In this document: positions 1 to 9,501 of the stretch, piece after piece
Position numbering within the stretch: the first letter of the stretch is position 1
Layout: every line of letters starts with the position of its first letter
Origin: Paractinoplanes abujensis
Lineage (GTDB): Bacteria; Actinomycetota; Actinomycetes; Mycobacteriales; Micromonosporaceae
Length of the DNA stretch: 64,000 bases
Direction of reading: 5' to 3'
Assembly: GCF_014204895.1 (NCBI RefSeq)
Contig: NZ_JACHMF010000001.1
Location: forward strand, 8,370,001 to 8,434,000
Program-made: the position numbers and the translations under genes
Notes under the pieces: model-generated
What the model was told of the DNA's origin: nothing
Seen by the model: the letters and a program-made list of their open reading frames with translations, nothing else
The model's database searches: none

Positions 1-81
1 AAGGCGCATCGACATTCCACGGCGAAGGCGTGCGCGCAAAGTCGTGGCTCAAATGACATCGTGGTAGGAGCGGGGCACACC

Positions 82-426
82 ATGGCCAAGCAGGTAATAA
101 CCCTTCTGACCGACGACCTCGACGGTGGCGAGGCGGATCGCACCGTCGAGTTCGGACTGGACGGTGTGAACTACACGATCGACCTCTCCGAGAAGAACGC
201 CGGCAAGTTGCGTAAGGCGCTCGACCCGTTCCTGGGTGCGGCGACCCGGGTGGGCCGCACCGCGGTGGTGTCGCCGACCCGTCGCGTCGCCCCGGCCAGC
301 ACGGGCCGGGCCAGCCGCGACCAGAATCAGGCGATTCGCGAGTGGGCCAACAAGAACGGGTACGAGGTCTCCGAGCGCGGGCGCATCCCGAGCCACATCG
401 TGGAGGCGTACCACAGCAAGCGATAG
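82..426 (+). CDS. lsr2: Lsr2 nucleoid-associated protein
   Basis: This 114-residue protein is an Lsr2/H-NS-like xenogeneic silencer that bridges DNA and represses AT-rich genes. The N-terminal dimerisation half (about residues 1-60) begins MAKQVITLLTDDLDG and carries the family's VEFGLDGVNYTIDLS stretch. A linker rich in Ala, Thr and Arg follows. The C-terminal DNA-binding domain (about residues 78-114) contains the conserved NGYEVSERGRIP segment, whose RGR acts like an AT hook. The length matches the family (about 110-115). I chose the ATG at 82 over an upstream in-frame GTG at 61 because the family begins MAKQ and an AGGAGCGG Shine-Dalgarno sits at about 66-73. Identification is secure. Actinomycetes often have several paralogues, so this need not be the main copy. 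Confidence 0.95.
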   Translation: MAKQVITLLTDDLDGGEADRTVEFGLDGVNYTIDLSEKNAGKLRKALDPFLGAATRVGRTAVVSPTRRVAPASTGRASRDQNQAIREWANKNGYEVSERGRIPSHIVEAYHSKR

Positions 427-503
427 GTTGAGCCAGCAAGCGCTGAAATGACGGCGTCGCCGATCCACGGCGGCGCCGTTTTCTTCGACAATGGGGTGAA
501 GCC

Positions 504-1244
504 ATGCCGGTGGTAATCGTGACGGGGGCGTCCAGCGGAATCGGTCGGGTCACCGCGGAACGGCTCGCCGGCAACGGCTTCACCGTGGTGCTGGCGGCCC
601 GCCGGGCGGACAAAATCGCCGCCCTCGCCGAGCAATTGCCGAACGCCGTCGCGGTGCCCACCGACGTACGGGATCAGCAAGCTCTGACCGAGCTGGTCGC
701 GCGGGCCCGGGCGATCACCGGTCGGATCGACGGCCTGGTGAACAACGCGGGCGTGGGCGGGGTGGCGTCGGTGCTCTCCGAGGACGCCGCGGTCGAAGGC
801 ATGATCCAGGTCAACCTGCTGGCCCCGATCCGGCTGATGCGCGCGGTCGTGCCGATCATGCGCGAGCAGCGCGGTGGCGCGATCGTGAACATCGGCTCGG
901 TCGCGGGCGAGGTCGGGATGAGCGGCGTCTACTCGGCCACCAAGTTCGCTTTGCGGGGCATGACCGATTCCGTACGGCGGGAACTGGCCGGCACCGGCAT
1001 CGGCGTCACCCTGGTCGAGCCCGGATACATCGCCGGCGACGCCAACCGGAACCGCTCGGGGCTGCCCGGCCCGGAGATCGTGGCCGCCGCGGTGGAGAGC
1101 GCCCTGCGGAGGCCGCGCCGCCGCGTGATCGTGCCGGCCAAGTATCGGGCCGCAGTGCTGGCCGCCCACGTCTTCCCCGGGATCGCCGACCGCATGTACG
1201 CCGGCAAGGCCGCGGGCAAGGGCGACGTGAAGGGCCGCCTCTGA
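504..1244 (+). CDS. SDR family NAD(P)-dependent oxidoreductase
   Basis: This is a classical short-chain dehydrogenase of 246 residues. The Rossmann cofactor motif TGASSGIG lies at about residues 7-14, the NNAG motif at about 80-83, and the catalytic Ser plus YSATK (Tyr-x-x-x-Lys) at about 132-150. The dinucleotide loop has AARRADK, which suggests NADP(H) because of the basic residues. The substrate cannot be read from sequence. The C-terminal tail with two basic clusters (RRPRRR and KAAGKGDVKGR) is a little unusual. The gene stands alone, 77 nt after lsr2 and 41 nt before a small acidic protein, with a GGGGTGAAG ribosome site just before the ATG. Confidence 0.9.
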   Translation: MPVVIVTGASSGIGRVTAERLAGNGFTVVLAARRADKIAALAEQLPNAVAVPTDVRDQQALTELVARARAITGRIDGLVNNAGVGGVASVLSEDAAVEGMIQVNLLAPIRLMRAVVPIMREQRGGAIVNIGSVAGEVGMSGVYSATKFALRGMTDSVRRELAGTGIGVTLVEPGYIAGDANRNRSGLPGPEIVAAAVESALRRPRRRVIVPAKYRAAVLAAHVFPGIADRMYAGKAAGKGDVKGRL

Positions 1245-1285
1245 CCGCCGGGATGATTCGGGCTCGGCGCGGGTACCTGAACGGC

Positions 1286-1447
1286 ATGACCGATCCGAAC
1301 AGCGCCGAGTCCGGGCCCACCCGGACGGACGAGTCCGAGCAGACCGGCGGTGACTACGAGTACGACGAGGTGCACGGCGGCGGGAACGAGCCGACCGTGC
1401 CCGAGCATCTGTCCGACGACCCGCCGCCGGCCAAGGAGCCCGAGTAG
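1286..1447 (+). CDS. small acidic protein of unknown function
   Basis: The 53-residue product begins MTDPNSAESGPTRTDESEQ and is dominated by Glu, Asp, Pro and Gly. It has no hydrophobic segment and is probably disordered and cytoplasmic. I do not recognise a family. Third codon positions are mostly G or C, which supports real coding. An in-frame ATG at 1253 exists, but the ATG at 1286 gives the usual MTDP-type beginning. A TACCTG hexamer six bases upstream could be a weak -10 for leaderless expression. It may be co-transcribed with the SDR just upstream. Confidence 0.55.
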   Translation: MTDPNSAESGPTRTDESEQTGGDYEYDEVHGGGNEPTVPEHLSDDPPPAKEPE

Positions 1448-1494
1448 GCGTCAGGGCACCGGGGGCCGGTGATCCTGCGACCAAGACGTACTCG

Positions 1495-1526
1495 CGAAAC
1501 GGAACCGGAAGTCAGATTCCGTTTCG
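1495..1526. promoter_or_regulatory. perfect 10-bp inverted repeat, likely TetR operator
   Basis: The arms CGAAACGGAA (1495-1504) and TTCCGTTTCG (1517-1526) are exact reverse complements separated by 12 bases. The repeat ends just before the probable -10 hexamer TATGGT (1530-1535) of the MFS gene. A repressor bound here would block transcription of the exporter-regulator pair. The TetR protein encoded downstream in the same unit is the obvious candidate ligand-responsive repressor. That pairing is inferred from position. Confidence 0.75.
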
Positions 1527-1542
1527 GTGTATGGTCGTCGAC

Positions 1543-3003
1543 GTGAATCGAACGCGTCGTATCCCCCTGAACGCGACCTTCGCCGTCCTGGCGGCATCGG
1601 TCGTCGTCTACACCCTGATGCAGTCCCTGCTGACGCCCGTCCTGGCCACGATGGTGACGGAACTGCACACCACGCAGGGCACCGTCACCTGGGTCCTCAC
1701 CGCGTACCTGCTGTCAGCCTCGATCTTCACCCCGATCATGGGCCGGGTCGGCGACATGCTGGGCAAGCGGGGAGTCCTGGTCTTCACTCTTCTGGCGCTG
1801 GCCCTGGGGTCCCTGCTGGCCGCGCTGGCCACGAACATCACGGTGATGATCATTGCCCGGGTCGTCCAAGGAGTCGGCGGTGGCGCCCTTCCGCTGTCCT
1901 TCGGCATCATCCGTGACGAGTTCCCGAGGGGCCGGGTGGCCGGGGCGGTCGGGCTGATCGCCTCGCTGAGCGCGGTCGGCGGCGGTCTCGGCATCGTCCT
2001 GGCCGGTCCCGTCGTCGACGCCCTGGGCTACCGCTGGCTGTTCTGGCTGCCCATGATCGCGACGCTGGGGGCCGCCGTCGCGGCGCATTTCACGGTGCCG
2101 CCCTCACCCGTACGCAGTGGCGGAACGGTGAGCTGGCTGCCCGCGGGGCTGCTCTCGGCCTGGCTGGTGTGCCTGCTGCTGGCGATGAACCAGGCGCCCG
2201 CGTGGGGCTGGGGCTCACCGGCGGTCCTGGGCCTGCTGATCGGGGCCCTTGTGCTGGGCGGGCTATGGATCCGGGCGGAGCAGCGCGCCGCGACTCCGCT
2301 GATCGACCTGCGGATGTTGCGCCTGACCGCCGTGTGGACCGCCAATCTGGTGGCTCTGCTCACCGGGGCCGCGATGTACGCGGTCTTCGCCTTCCTGCCG
2401 CAGTTCGTCCAGACCTCTCCGGCCGCGGGCTACGGCTTCGGCGCGAGCATCGCCCAGGCCGGTCTGCTGCTCCTGCCCTCGTCGATCACCATGTTCGCGG
2501 CCGGGGTGGTCGCCGGTCGGCTGGCCTCGATCGCCGGCGCCAAGCGCGTCGTCGTCCTGGGCTGCCTCATCGGTGGCGCGTCCCTGGCCCTGCTCGCCGC
2601 CGCCCACGAGCACACCTGGCAGATCTACCTGTCGTCGGCCCTCATCGGCGTCGGGCTCGGGCTCGTCTTCGCGGCGATGTCCGCTCTCGTCGTCGCGGCC
2701 GTCCCGCCGTCGCAGACCGGCGTGGCCAGTGGCATGAACGCCAACATCCGGACGATCGGCGGCTCGGTCGGTGCGGCGCTGATGGCAAGTGTCGTGACGT
2801 CCCACGTGATGCCTGACGGCCCGCCCGAGGAGTCCGGCTATACACTCGGCTTCGCCGCGATGGCGGTCGTCCTGGTGTTGGCCGCCGTGGCCGCGCTCCT
2901 GATACCCGAGCCGGCCGTGCCACCGGCACCGGAGACCGAGAAACCCGCCGCGCCGGGAGAGGAGCCCTCGTGCGCCGAGACGCGGCCCGAAATCAGGAGC
3001 TGA
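1543..3003 (+). CDS. MFS transporter, DHA2-like multidrug exporter
   Basis: This is an inner-membrane drug:proton antiporter of about 486 residues with roughly 14 hydrophobic segments, as in the DHA2 (EmrB/QacA) family. The loop after TM2 carries the MFS signature GRVGDMLGKRG, and TM5 carries a motif-C-like GLGIVLAGPVVD. The C-terminus is a soluble Pro/Glu-rich tail. A longer start at ATG 1531 is possible. I prefer GTG 1543 because the perfect operator ends at 1526 and TATGGT (1530-1535) lies seven bases before this GTG, the spacing of a leaderless transcript. The TetR gene overlaps the 3' end by 34 nt, which suggests self-regulated efflux of an unknown compound. Confidence 0.88.
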   Translation: MNRTRRIPLNATFAVLAASVVVYTLMQSLLTPVLATMVTELHTTQGTVTWVLTAYLLSASIFTPIMGRVGDMLGKRGVLVFTLLALALGSLLAALATNITVMIIARVVQGVGGGALPLSFGIIRDEFPRGRVAGAVGLIASLSAVGGGLGIVLAGPVVDALGYRWLFWLPMIATLGAAVAAHFTVPPSPVRSGGTVSWLPAGLLSAWLVCLLLAMNQAPAWGWGSPAVLGLLIGALVLGGLWIRAEQRAATPLIDLRMLRLTAVWTANLVALLTGAAMYAVFAFLPQFVQTSPAAGYGFGASIAQAGLLLLPSSITMFAAGVVAGRLASIAGAKRVVVLGCLIGGASLALLAAAHEHTWQIYLSSALIGVGLGLVFAAMSALVVAAVPPSQTGVASGMNANIRTIGGSVGAALMASVVTSHVMPDGPPEESGYTLGFAAMAVVLVLAAVAALLIPEPAVPPAPETEKPAAPGEEPSCAETRPEIRS

Positions 3004-3572
3004 TCCTGCGGAGCGCCCACGAGGTGTTCTCCGAACAGGGAACCGAGGTGGGCCTGGACGTGGTGGCCGGCCGGGCGGGCGTCGGGGTCGGCACCGTGTA
3101 TCGCCACTTCCCGAACAAGGACCTCCTGCTCGATCAGCTCGTGAGCACGATGTACGAAGACCTTGTCGCCATCGCGCAGGAGGCCCTGGCGCGGGGCGAC
3201 GGCACGGGTCTGGAGGAGTTCCTGCGCCGGCTCAGCCGATCGCTGATCGACCACCTCGGCTATTCCGACCGGTTCGTCAGCGCCCGCGGGCCGGGCGTGG
3301 GCGAGCAGCTCGACGACCTGTTCGACGACCTCCTGGCGCAGGCCAAGACGCATCGCACGATCAACGACAGCACCACCAAGGCCGACCTGCAAATTCTGAT
3401 CTGGGGGGTGCGCGGTGTCGTCGCCGTGAGCGGTTCCGTCGCCCCCGACGCCTGGGAGCGCTTCCTCGACATCCATCTCGCGGGCCTGCGCGCCTCCCCG
3501 TTCCCCAGCACTCAGCCGGGCCCGGACGCCGCGCAGATCAGCAAGATGCTGGACGCCCGCGCCAAGAAGTGA
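2970..3572 (+). CDS. TetR family transcriptional regulator
   Basis: This 200-residue TetR-type repressor has its helix-turn-helix in the first 50 residues (GLDVVAGRAGVGVGTVYRHF then PNKDLLL). The C-terminal ligand-binding and dimerisation half is not diagnostic of a ligand. The GTG start at 2970 is preceded by GGGAGAGGAG with good spacing and lies inside the end of the MFS gene, so the two are probably translationally coupled. It is expected to bind the 10-bp inverted repeat at 1495-1526 and repress the exporter. It ends flush with the next gene on the opposite strand, with no intergenic base. Confidence 0.92.
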   Translation: MRRDAARNQELILRSAHEVFSEQGTEVGLDVVAGRAGVGVGTVYRHFPNKDLLLDQLVSTMYEDLVAIAQEALARGDGTGLEEFLRRLSRSLIDHLGYSDRFVSARGPGVGEQLDDLFDDLLAQAKTHRTINDSTTKADLQILIWGVRGVVAVSGSVAPDAWERFLDIHLAGLRASPFPSTQPGPDAAQISKMLDARAKK

Positions 3573-5204
3573 CTACGGCGCGAGCCGCAGGGCCCCCGGG
3601 GCGTGCGCGGGGACGGCCGGGCTGACCGGGGCGATCGCGGGCAGCCGCACGTACGGGGAGCCCAGCGGCGGGCGCGGGTCGGCTGCGCCCTTGTTGGGCC
3701 ACAGCGAGAGGGCCCGTTCGGCAAGCGCCGTGATGGTCAGCGAAGGGTTGACGCCGAGGTTGGCGGGCACGGCCGAGCCGTCGATGACGTGCAGGCCCTC
3801 GTACCCGAACACGCGGTGGTAGGCATCGATCACGCCGGTCGTGGGCGCGTCGCCGATCGTCGCGCCGCCCAGGATGTGCGCGGTCATCGGGATGTTGAAG
3901 ACGTCGCCCACACCGCCGCCGGGGAAGCCGCCGATCCGTTCCGCGATCCGGCGTACGGCGTCGTGGCCGATCGGGATCCACGTCGGGTTGGGTGCGCCGT
4001 GCCCGGGGCCGGTGGTCAGGCGGCCGCGGCGGGTGCGGCGCACGGTCAGCGAGTTGTCGGCCGTCTGCATGACGAGCGCGATGATCGTGCGTTCGCTCCA
4101 GCGGCGCACCGACAACGAGCGGAGCAGCACGTACGGGTGGCGCAGGGCCTGGGCGAGGAAGCGCACGGGCCGGGGCAGCCGGCCGCCGCCGTCGACCAGC
4201 ACGGTGGTGAGCAGGCCCATCGCGTTGCTGCCGGGCCCGTACCGTACGGGCTCGATGTGGGTGGTCTCGTCGGGGTGGAACGACGAGGTGATCGCCACGC
4301 CGCGCGAGAACGGCTCGGCCGGGACGCCGGCCGTCTGCGCACCGAGCAGCGCTTCGGAGTTCGTACGGGTCAAGGACCCCAGCCGTGGCGACAGGTCGGG
4401 CAGGACACCGCTGTCGCGCATGGCGTGCAGCAGGCGCTGGGTGCCGAGAGCGCCGGCGGCCAGGATCACGTCGCGGGCGGTGAAGGCGCCGTCGTTCACG
4501 ATCCAGCCGTCGCCGGTGCGGCGCAGCGAGGTGACCTGTGTGGACGGATGCACGACGGCCCCGGCCCGCTCGGCCAGGTAGAGGTAGTTGACGTCGAGCG
4601 CGTTCTTCGCCCCCACGCGGCAGCCGATCATGCAGTTGCCGCATTCGGTGCACCCCGTACGGGACGGGCCGGCCCCGCCGAAGAACGGATCAGCGACCTG
4701 TCTGCCGGGTTCGCCGAAGAAGACTCCCACCGGCGTACGGCGAAAGGTCTCGCCCACCCCCATGTCCTCGGCGACCTGACGGATCACCACGTCGGACGGG
4801 GTCATCGAGGGCTGCTCGGTCACCCCCAGCATGCGCGACGCCTGGTCGTAGTGCGGCGCCAGCTCGGCCGCCCAGTCGGTGATGCCGGCCCAGCGCGGGT
4901 CGTCGAAGAACGTCTGCGGCGGCCGGTAGAGCGTGTTCGCGTAGACCAGCGAGCCGCCGCCGACACCCGCGGCCGACAGCACCACGATGTCCTTGAGCAG
5001 GGTGATCCGCTGGATGCCGCGCAGGCCCAGCTTCGGCGCCCAGAGGAAGTTGCGCAGGTCCCACGAGGTCTTCGGCAGCGTCTCGCGGGTGAAGCGCCGG
5101 CCCGCCTCGAGCACGCCGACCCGGTAGCCCTTCTCGGCCAGCCGCAGGGCGCTCACGCTGCCGCCGAAGCCGCTGCCCACGATCACGACGTCGTAGTCCA
5201 CCAT
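3573..5204 (-). CDS. GMC-family oxidoreductase (cholesterol-oxidase-like)
   Basis: This FAD enzyme has about 543 residues. The N-terminal dinucleotide fold VVIVGSGFGGSVSALRLAE (residues 5-23) is followed by the GMC motif GVGGGSLVYAN. A Cys-rich segment, CTECGNCMIGCRVGAKN, resembles that of cholesterol oxidase-like and glucose-methanol-choline enzymes found in actinomycetes. The C-terminal GMC_oxred_C part includes HVIDGSAVPANLGVNPS, with the Asn of the active-site region. No signal peptide is evident. The ATG overlaps the stop of the upstream alcohol dehydrogenase by one base (TGATG), so the two form an operon. The pair probably oxidises an alcohol or sterol-like substrate; the substrate is unknown. 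Confidence 0.88.
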   Translation of the reverse strand: MVDYDVVIVGSGFGGSVSALRLAEKGYRVGVLEAGRRFTRETLPKTSWDLRNFLWAPKLGLRGIQRITLLKDIVVLSAAGVGGGSLVYANTLYRPPQTFFDDPRWAGITDWAAELAPHYDQASRMLGVTEQPSMTPSDVVIRQVAEDMGVGETFRRTPVGVFFGEPGRQVADPFFGGAGPSRTGCTECGNCMIGCRVGAKNALDVNYLYLAERAGAVVHPSTQVTSLRRTGDGWIVNDGAFTARDVILAAGALGTQRLLHAMRDSGVLPDLSPRLGSLTRTNSEALLGAQTAGVPAEPFSRGVAITSSFHPDETTHIEPVRYGPGSNAMGLLTTVLVDGGGRLPRPVRFLAQALRHPYVLLRSLSVRRWSERTIIALVMQTADNSLTVRRTRRGRLTTGPGHGAPNPTWIPIGHDAVRRIAERIGGFPGGGVGDVFNIPMTAHILGGATIGDAPTTGVIDAYHRVFGYEGLHVIDGSAVPANLGVNPSLTITALAERALSLWPNKGAADPRPPLGSPYVRLPAIAPVSPAVPAHAPGALRLAP

Positions 5205-6220
5205 CAGACGGCCGTCAGCAGAACCTTCAGATGCCGCCCGGAAGCAGCGTCGGCGAAAGCGGCCGCGGCCTCCTCCAGCGGATGCGCAGCCGTCACCATC
5301 CGCGACACGTCCACCCCTCCCGAACTCAGCAGCCGCATCGACTCGGCGAAATCGGCCGGCAGATACGTCGCGCTGCCCTGAATACGCAACTGCGCGTCCT
5401 GAATCAGCGGCAGCGGAATCCGGACGTCGGCCGGCGGCACCCCCACCACGACCACGGTCCCGCCCTTCATCACCAGGCCCAGCGCCTGGTCGGTCGTCGA
5501 CTGCTCGGCCACACAGTCGAACACCACGTCGGCGCTCTCGCCCAGCGCCTCCCGCACACCGGCGACCGCGTCCCCGGTGGCGTCGATCGCGGCATCGGCC
5601 CCGAACTCCAGCGCCCGCGCCCGCGACGCCGCCGACCGCGCGGTCATCACCACCCGCCGCGCCCCGTACGCCCGAGCCACCTGCAAGGTCAGGATCCCGA
5701 TGGTGCCCGCCCCGAGGATCGCCACTGCCTTCCCCCGTACGCCCCCGGCCAGCCCCACGGCGTGCACCGGAGTGCCTAGCGGCTCGATGAACGCGGCCTG
5801 CTCCCACGACAACCCGTCGGGGATCACGTGCAGCCGCCGCTGATCGATCGTGAAGTAGTCGGCCATGCCACCCTGGTCGTGCGCGCACCCGAAGAACCGC
5901 AGCCGCTCACAGATGTTCTGCCGCCCGGCCAGGCACTGCTTGCATTCCCAGCACGGCAGGAAAGGCTCTAGCGTGACCCGCTGGCCCACTGTCACTCCGG
6001 TCACCGCCGGCCCGACGGCCTCGATCGTGCCGCACACCTCGTGCCCCGGCGCGTACGGCAACTCGATGAACGGATGCAGCCCGGCCAGCGCATGAGTGTC
6101 CGACCCGCAGACCCCGGCGACGGCCGTGCGCACCAGCACGTCACCCGGCCCGGGCTCGGGCACCTCGGCCGAGACCACCGACACTCCGTCACCCGAGACG
6201 ATCACCCGACGCATTCCCAC
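5204..6220 (-). CDS. zinc-dependent alcohol dehydrogenase (MDR family)
   Basis: This 338-residue medium-chain dehydrogenase has catalytic zinc ligands in VCGSDTHAL (Cys) and GHEVCG (His-Glu). The structural zinc loop CWECKQCLAGRQNIC has its four cysteines. The Rossmann motif GAGTIGILTLQVARAYGA lies near residue 168. It should oxidise alcohols or polyols with NAD(P)+. A TAGGGT hexamer on the minus strand (6232-6227) lies six bases before GTG 6220, which supports a leaderless start there; an ATG two codons later is the alternative. It is first in an operon with the GMC oxidoreductase, coupled by a one-base overlap. It is divergent from an acyl-CoA synthetase. Confidence 0.9.
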   Translation of the reverse strand: MGMRRVIVSGDGVSVVSAEVPEPGPGDVLVRTAVAGVCGSDTHALAGLHPFIELPYAPGHEVCGTIEAVGPAVTGVTVGQRVTLEPFLPCWECKQCLAGRQNICERLRFFGCAHDQGGMADYFTIDQRRLHVIPDGLSWEQAAFIEPLGTPVHAVGLAGGVRGKAVAILGAGTIGILTLQVARAYGARRVVMTARSAASRARALEFGADAAIDATGDAVAGVREALGESADVVFDCVAEQSTTDQALGLVMKGGTVVVVGVPPADVRIPLPLIQDAQLRIQGSATYLPADFAESMRLLSSGGVDVSRMVTAAHPLEEAAAAFADAASGRHLKVLLTAV

Positions 6221-6266
6221 GAGCAGACCCTAGCCCCCGTACGGGGTCATGGGTGATGCTGCCCAC

Positions 6267-7856
6267 ATGTCGTCCTATGCCTCGGGTGTCTCGGACCTGC
6301 CCCTGCTCGGTGAGACCATCGGCGCCAACCTGGAACGCACTGTTGCGCGTTTCGGGGATCGGGAGGCGCTGGTCGAGGTGGCGTCGGGGCGGCGCTGGAC
6401 GTACGCGGAATTCGACGAGGACGTGAACCGGCTGGCCCGGGGGCTGCTGGCGCGCGGCATCGAAAAAGGCGACCGGGTCGGGATCTGGGCCCCGAACTGC
6501 GCCGAGTGGGTGATCACGCAGTACGCGACGGCCAAGATCGGCGCGATCCTGGTCAACGTCAATCCGGCCTACCGGACCCATGAGCTGCGGTTCGTGGTCG
6601 AGCAGTCGGGCCTGACGTTGCTGATCAGTGCCGTGTCGTTCAAGACGAGCGACTACCGCGGCATGATCGAGGAGATCGGCTTCGGTGCCGCCGTCTACAT
6701 CGGCGAATCCAGCTTTTCCGATTTATCGCTCTCAGGCGACAAAACGCGCATCGCGGATCGTGCGGCCTCGCTGTCGTTCGACGACCCGATCAACATCCAG
6801 TACACGTCGGGCACGACCGGTTTCCCCAAGGGCGCCACCCTCTCGCACCACAACATCCTCAACAACGGCTACTTCGTCGGCGAGCTGATCAATTACACCG
6901 AGCGCGACCGGGTCTGCCTGCCCGTGCCGCTCTACCACTGCTTCGGCATGGTCATGGGCAACCTGGCGGCCACCTCGCACGGCGCCTGCATCGTGCTGCC
7001 CGCGCCCGGCTTCGACCCCGCGGCCACCCTCGCCGCCGTCGGCCAGGAGCAGATCACTTCCCTGTACGGGGTGCCGACCATGTTCATCGCCGAACTGGGC
7101 CTGCCCGACTTCGCCGGCTACGACCTGTCCTCCCTGCGTACGGGGATCATGGCCGGCTCGCCGTGCCCGGTCGAAGTGATGAAGCGGGTCGTCGCCGAGA
7201 TGAACATGAGCGAGGTCGCCATCTGCTACGGCATGACCGAGACGTCCCCGGTCTCGACCATGACCCGGCCCGACGACACCCTGGCCCGGCGCACCGAGAC
7301 CGTGGGCCGGGTGATGCCGCACCTCGAGTCCAAGGTCGTCGACCCCGGCACCGGCCGCGTCGTGCCCGCGGGTGAACCGGGCGAACTGTGCACGCGTGGC
7401 TACTCGGTGATGCTGGGCTACTGGGACCAGCCCGAGGCCACGGCCGAGGCGATCGACGCCGCCCGCTGGATGCACACGGGCGACCTGGCCACGATGGACG
7501 ACGAAGGCTACGTCAGCATCGTCGGCCGGATCAAGGACCTGGTGATCCGCGGCGGCGAGAACGTCTACCCGCGTGAGGTCGAGGAGTTCCTCCACACCCA
7601 CCCCGACATCGCCGACGTGCAGGTGATCGGCGTGCCCGACGTCAAGTACGGCGAGGAGCTGATGGCCTGGATCGTCATGCGCCCCGGCGCGACCCCGCTG
7701 ACCGCCGACGACGTCCGGGAGTACAGCGCGGGCAAACTCAGCCACTACAAGGTGCCGCGCTACGTCCACGTGGTCGACAGCTTCCCGATGACCGTCACCG
7801 GCAAGGTCCGCAAGGTCGAGATGCGCGCACAGGCAGTGGGGATCCTGGACCTCTGA
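6267..7856 (+). CDS. fatty-acyl-CoA synthetase (AMP-binding, FadD/FACL type)
   Basis: This enzyme of about 529 residues activates a carboxylic acid to acyl-AMP and then the CoA thioester. The P-loop [18 protein letters not shown] is near residue 180 and the A5 motif YGMTETSP near 320. The A7-A8 block is MHTGD ... [20 protein letters not shown], and the A10 catalytic lysine lies in TVTGKVRK near residue 515. This pattern is typical of medium/long-chain FACL enzymes used in fatty acid breakdown. An in-frame ATG at 6249 exists; I chose 6267 because the family begins close to this point. It is a single gene between divergent and convergent neighbours. Confidence 0.9.
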   Translation: MSSYASGVSDLPLLGETIGANLERTVARFGDREALVEVASGRRWTYAEFDEDVNRLARGLLARGIEKGDRVGIWAPNCAEWVITQYATAKIGAILVNVNPAYRTHELRFVVEQSGLTLLISAVSFKTSDYRGMIEEIGFGAAVYIGESSFSDLSLSGDKTRIADRAASLSFDDPINIQYTSGTTGFPKGATLSHHNILNNGYFVGELINYTERDRVCLPVPLYHCFGMVMGNLAATSHGACIVLPAPGFDPAATLAAVGQEQITSLYGVPTMFIAELGLPDFAGYDLSSLRTGIMAGSPCPVEVMKRVVAEMNMSEVAICYGMTETSPVSTMTRPDDTLARRTETVGRVMPHLESKVVDPGTGRVVPAGEPGELCTRGYSVMLGYWDQPEATAEAIDAARWMHTGDLATMDDEGYVSIVGRIKDLVIRGGENVYPREVEEFLHTHPDIADVQVIGVPDVKYGEELMAWIVMRPGATPLTADDVREYSAGKLSHYKVPRYVHVVDSFPMTVTGKVRKVEMRAQAVGILDL

Positions 7857-7869
7857 GGCAACAGGGTTC

Positions 7870-9465
7870 TCAGCGTCGATAGATCGTGAAGGAATAGCCG
7901 ACCTGGTCGATCTCGGTGCTCGAATCGATCAGCTGCTTCAGGCGGTTGCGGGCCAGCGCCACCCGCGAGTCGGAGACGACCAGCAGCCCCCGGACCTCGT
8001 CGATCGGCACGGTGAGCGGGTTGCGGCCCTCGATGTCGTAGTAGGCCGGCACGCCCGCGCCCTTGTAGACCAGCCATACCGGCTGACCCGGATATTTCTC
8101 CTTCAGGTGCCGGGACAGGCGGGGCAGGTCCTGACCCCAGTCGACGTTCGAGTCGTGCAGGTTCTCATGGGTGCGGGCCGTGCCGCCGAAAGCCTCGTTC
8201 GAGTACGGCAGGTAGTACGGGAACGTCAGCAGCGCACTCACCGCGACGAACCCGGCCAGAGCGGTCGCCGGGACCCACGCCCACCGCCACCGGATCAGCA
8301 CGACGGTGCCGGCTACTACGGCCAGCATCATCGGCATGAAGATGACGTAGCGGGTGCCGTAGTTACGCGACCCGGTCATCGCGACCAGCATCAGCACCCC
8401 GGCCGGCACGAGCAGATACAGCGCGGCGACCCACTTCTTGATCAGCAGGGTGACCGTGCCGGCCAGCCAGAGCAGCAGCATGCCGATCGGCGTCTTGATC
8501 AGCAGAGCGACCGGCAGGTAGTACCAGAGCGAACCCTTGTACGCCTCGCCGAGCAGGAACCCGTTGGTGACCTTCTGTTCGAGCCGGAACTGGATCAAAA
8601 TCCCGTCCCGGTACGACGGGGGCAGGGGCAGCAGGTCGACGACTTGGGCCTTGAGACCGCTCGGGTCGAGCCAGGCCGGGGTGGTCCAGCGCAGCCGCGG
8701 GTCGACGATCAGGTAGACCAGCCAGACCACCGCCACCGCGATCAGCCCCACCCCGATCGCCGCGAGCACGCGCTTGCCGAGTTCGCGCCACGCCCTGATG
8801 GGCCCGGGATTGACCACGGCCGGTGCCAGCAAAACCAACAGCAGAGCCATCGGTACGGCGGGGAGGGTGCTCATCCGGGTGGCCAGCGCAGCGCCCAAGG
8901 CCAGCCCGGCGAGCGGCAGGTACCGGCGCGGATGCTCCCGGGCCCGCCACAACATCCAGAACGTGACCAGCACGAAGCCCGCGGCCGGCACGTCCAGCGT
9001 GGCCAGCGAGCCGTGCGCGATGATGTCGGGCGAGAACGCGTACAGGGAAAGGGCGATGAGACCGGCCCAGCGCCCGGCCAGATCGCGCGCGAAGAACAGC
9101 ACGGCCAGGCCGAACAGCAGCGTCAGCACGATGATCGGCAGCCGCGCGGCCAGCATCAGCTCGAACGGGTTGTGGCCGCTCTCGTAGAGCAGGTGGCGGC
9201 CCAGGTTCGTCTGATTTCCCCGGTACGCCGGGTCGAGCGCGGCGCCGGTGAACGCCAGCCCGGCCGCCATGAACAGCTTGGCCAGCGGCGGATGCTCCGG
9301 GTTGTAGAGCACCTGATGCTGGTCGAGGTAGAACTGCGCCGTGGCGACATAGACGGGCTCGTCGATCGTCGGCGACTGCTGCACGGCGGTGGTGACCATG
9401 GCCAACGCCATCTGCCCCAGCAACAGCACCACGGCGAGCGGATAGAGCCATCGCCGCAGCAGCAT
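7870..9465 (-). CDS. GT39/PMT_2-type membrane glycosyltransferase
   Basis: The 531-residue protein has about ten membrane segments. The first extracytoplasmic loop carries TIDEPVYVATAQFYLDQ with the acidic pair typical of dolichyl-phosphate-mannose-protein mannosyltransferases and ArnT-like enzymes. A second loop has the YNPEHPPLAKLF motif of the family. The C-terminal extracytoplasmic part holds SNVDWGQDLPRLSRHL, common in actinobacterial members. It probably transfers a sugar from a polyprenyl-phosphate carrier to a secreted protein or lipid. A TACTGT hexamer (9477-9472 on the minus strand) lies six bases before the ATG, which fits a leaderless transcript. Donor and acceptor are unknown. 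Confidence 0.85.
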   Translation of the reverse strand: MLLRRWLYPLAVVLLLGQMALAMVTTAVQQSPTIDEPVYVATAQFYLDQHQVLYNPEHPPLAKLFMAAGLAFTGAALDPAYRGNQTNLGRHLLYESGHNPFELMLAARLPIIVLTLLFGLAVLFFARDLAGRWAGLIALSLYAFSPDIIAHGSLATLDVPAAGFVLVTFWMLWRAREHPRRYLPLAGLALGAALATRMSTLPAVPMALLLVLLAPAVVNPGPIRAWRELGKRVLAAIGVGLIAVAVVWLVYLIVDPRLRWTTPAWLDPSGLKAQVVDLLPLPPSYRDGILIQFRLEQKVTNGFLLGEAYKGSLWYYLPVALLIKTPIGMLLLWLAGTVTLLIKKWVAALYLLVPAGVLMLVAMTGSRNYGTRYVIFMPMMLAVVAGTVVLIRWRWAWVPATALAGFVAVSALLTFPYYLPYSNEAFGGTARTHENLHDSNVDWGQDLPRLSRHLKEKYPGQPVWLVYKGAGVPAYYDIEGRNPLTVPIDEVRGLLVVSDSRVALARNRLKQLIDSSTEIDQVGYSFTIYRR

Positions 9466-9501
9466 CGCGCCACAGTAGCCCGGTGACCGGCCAAGATCAC
9501 A

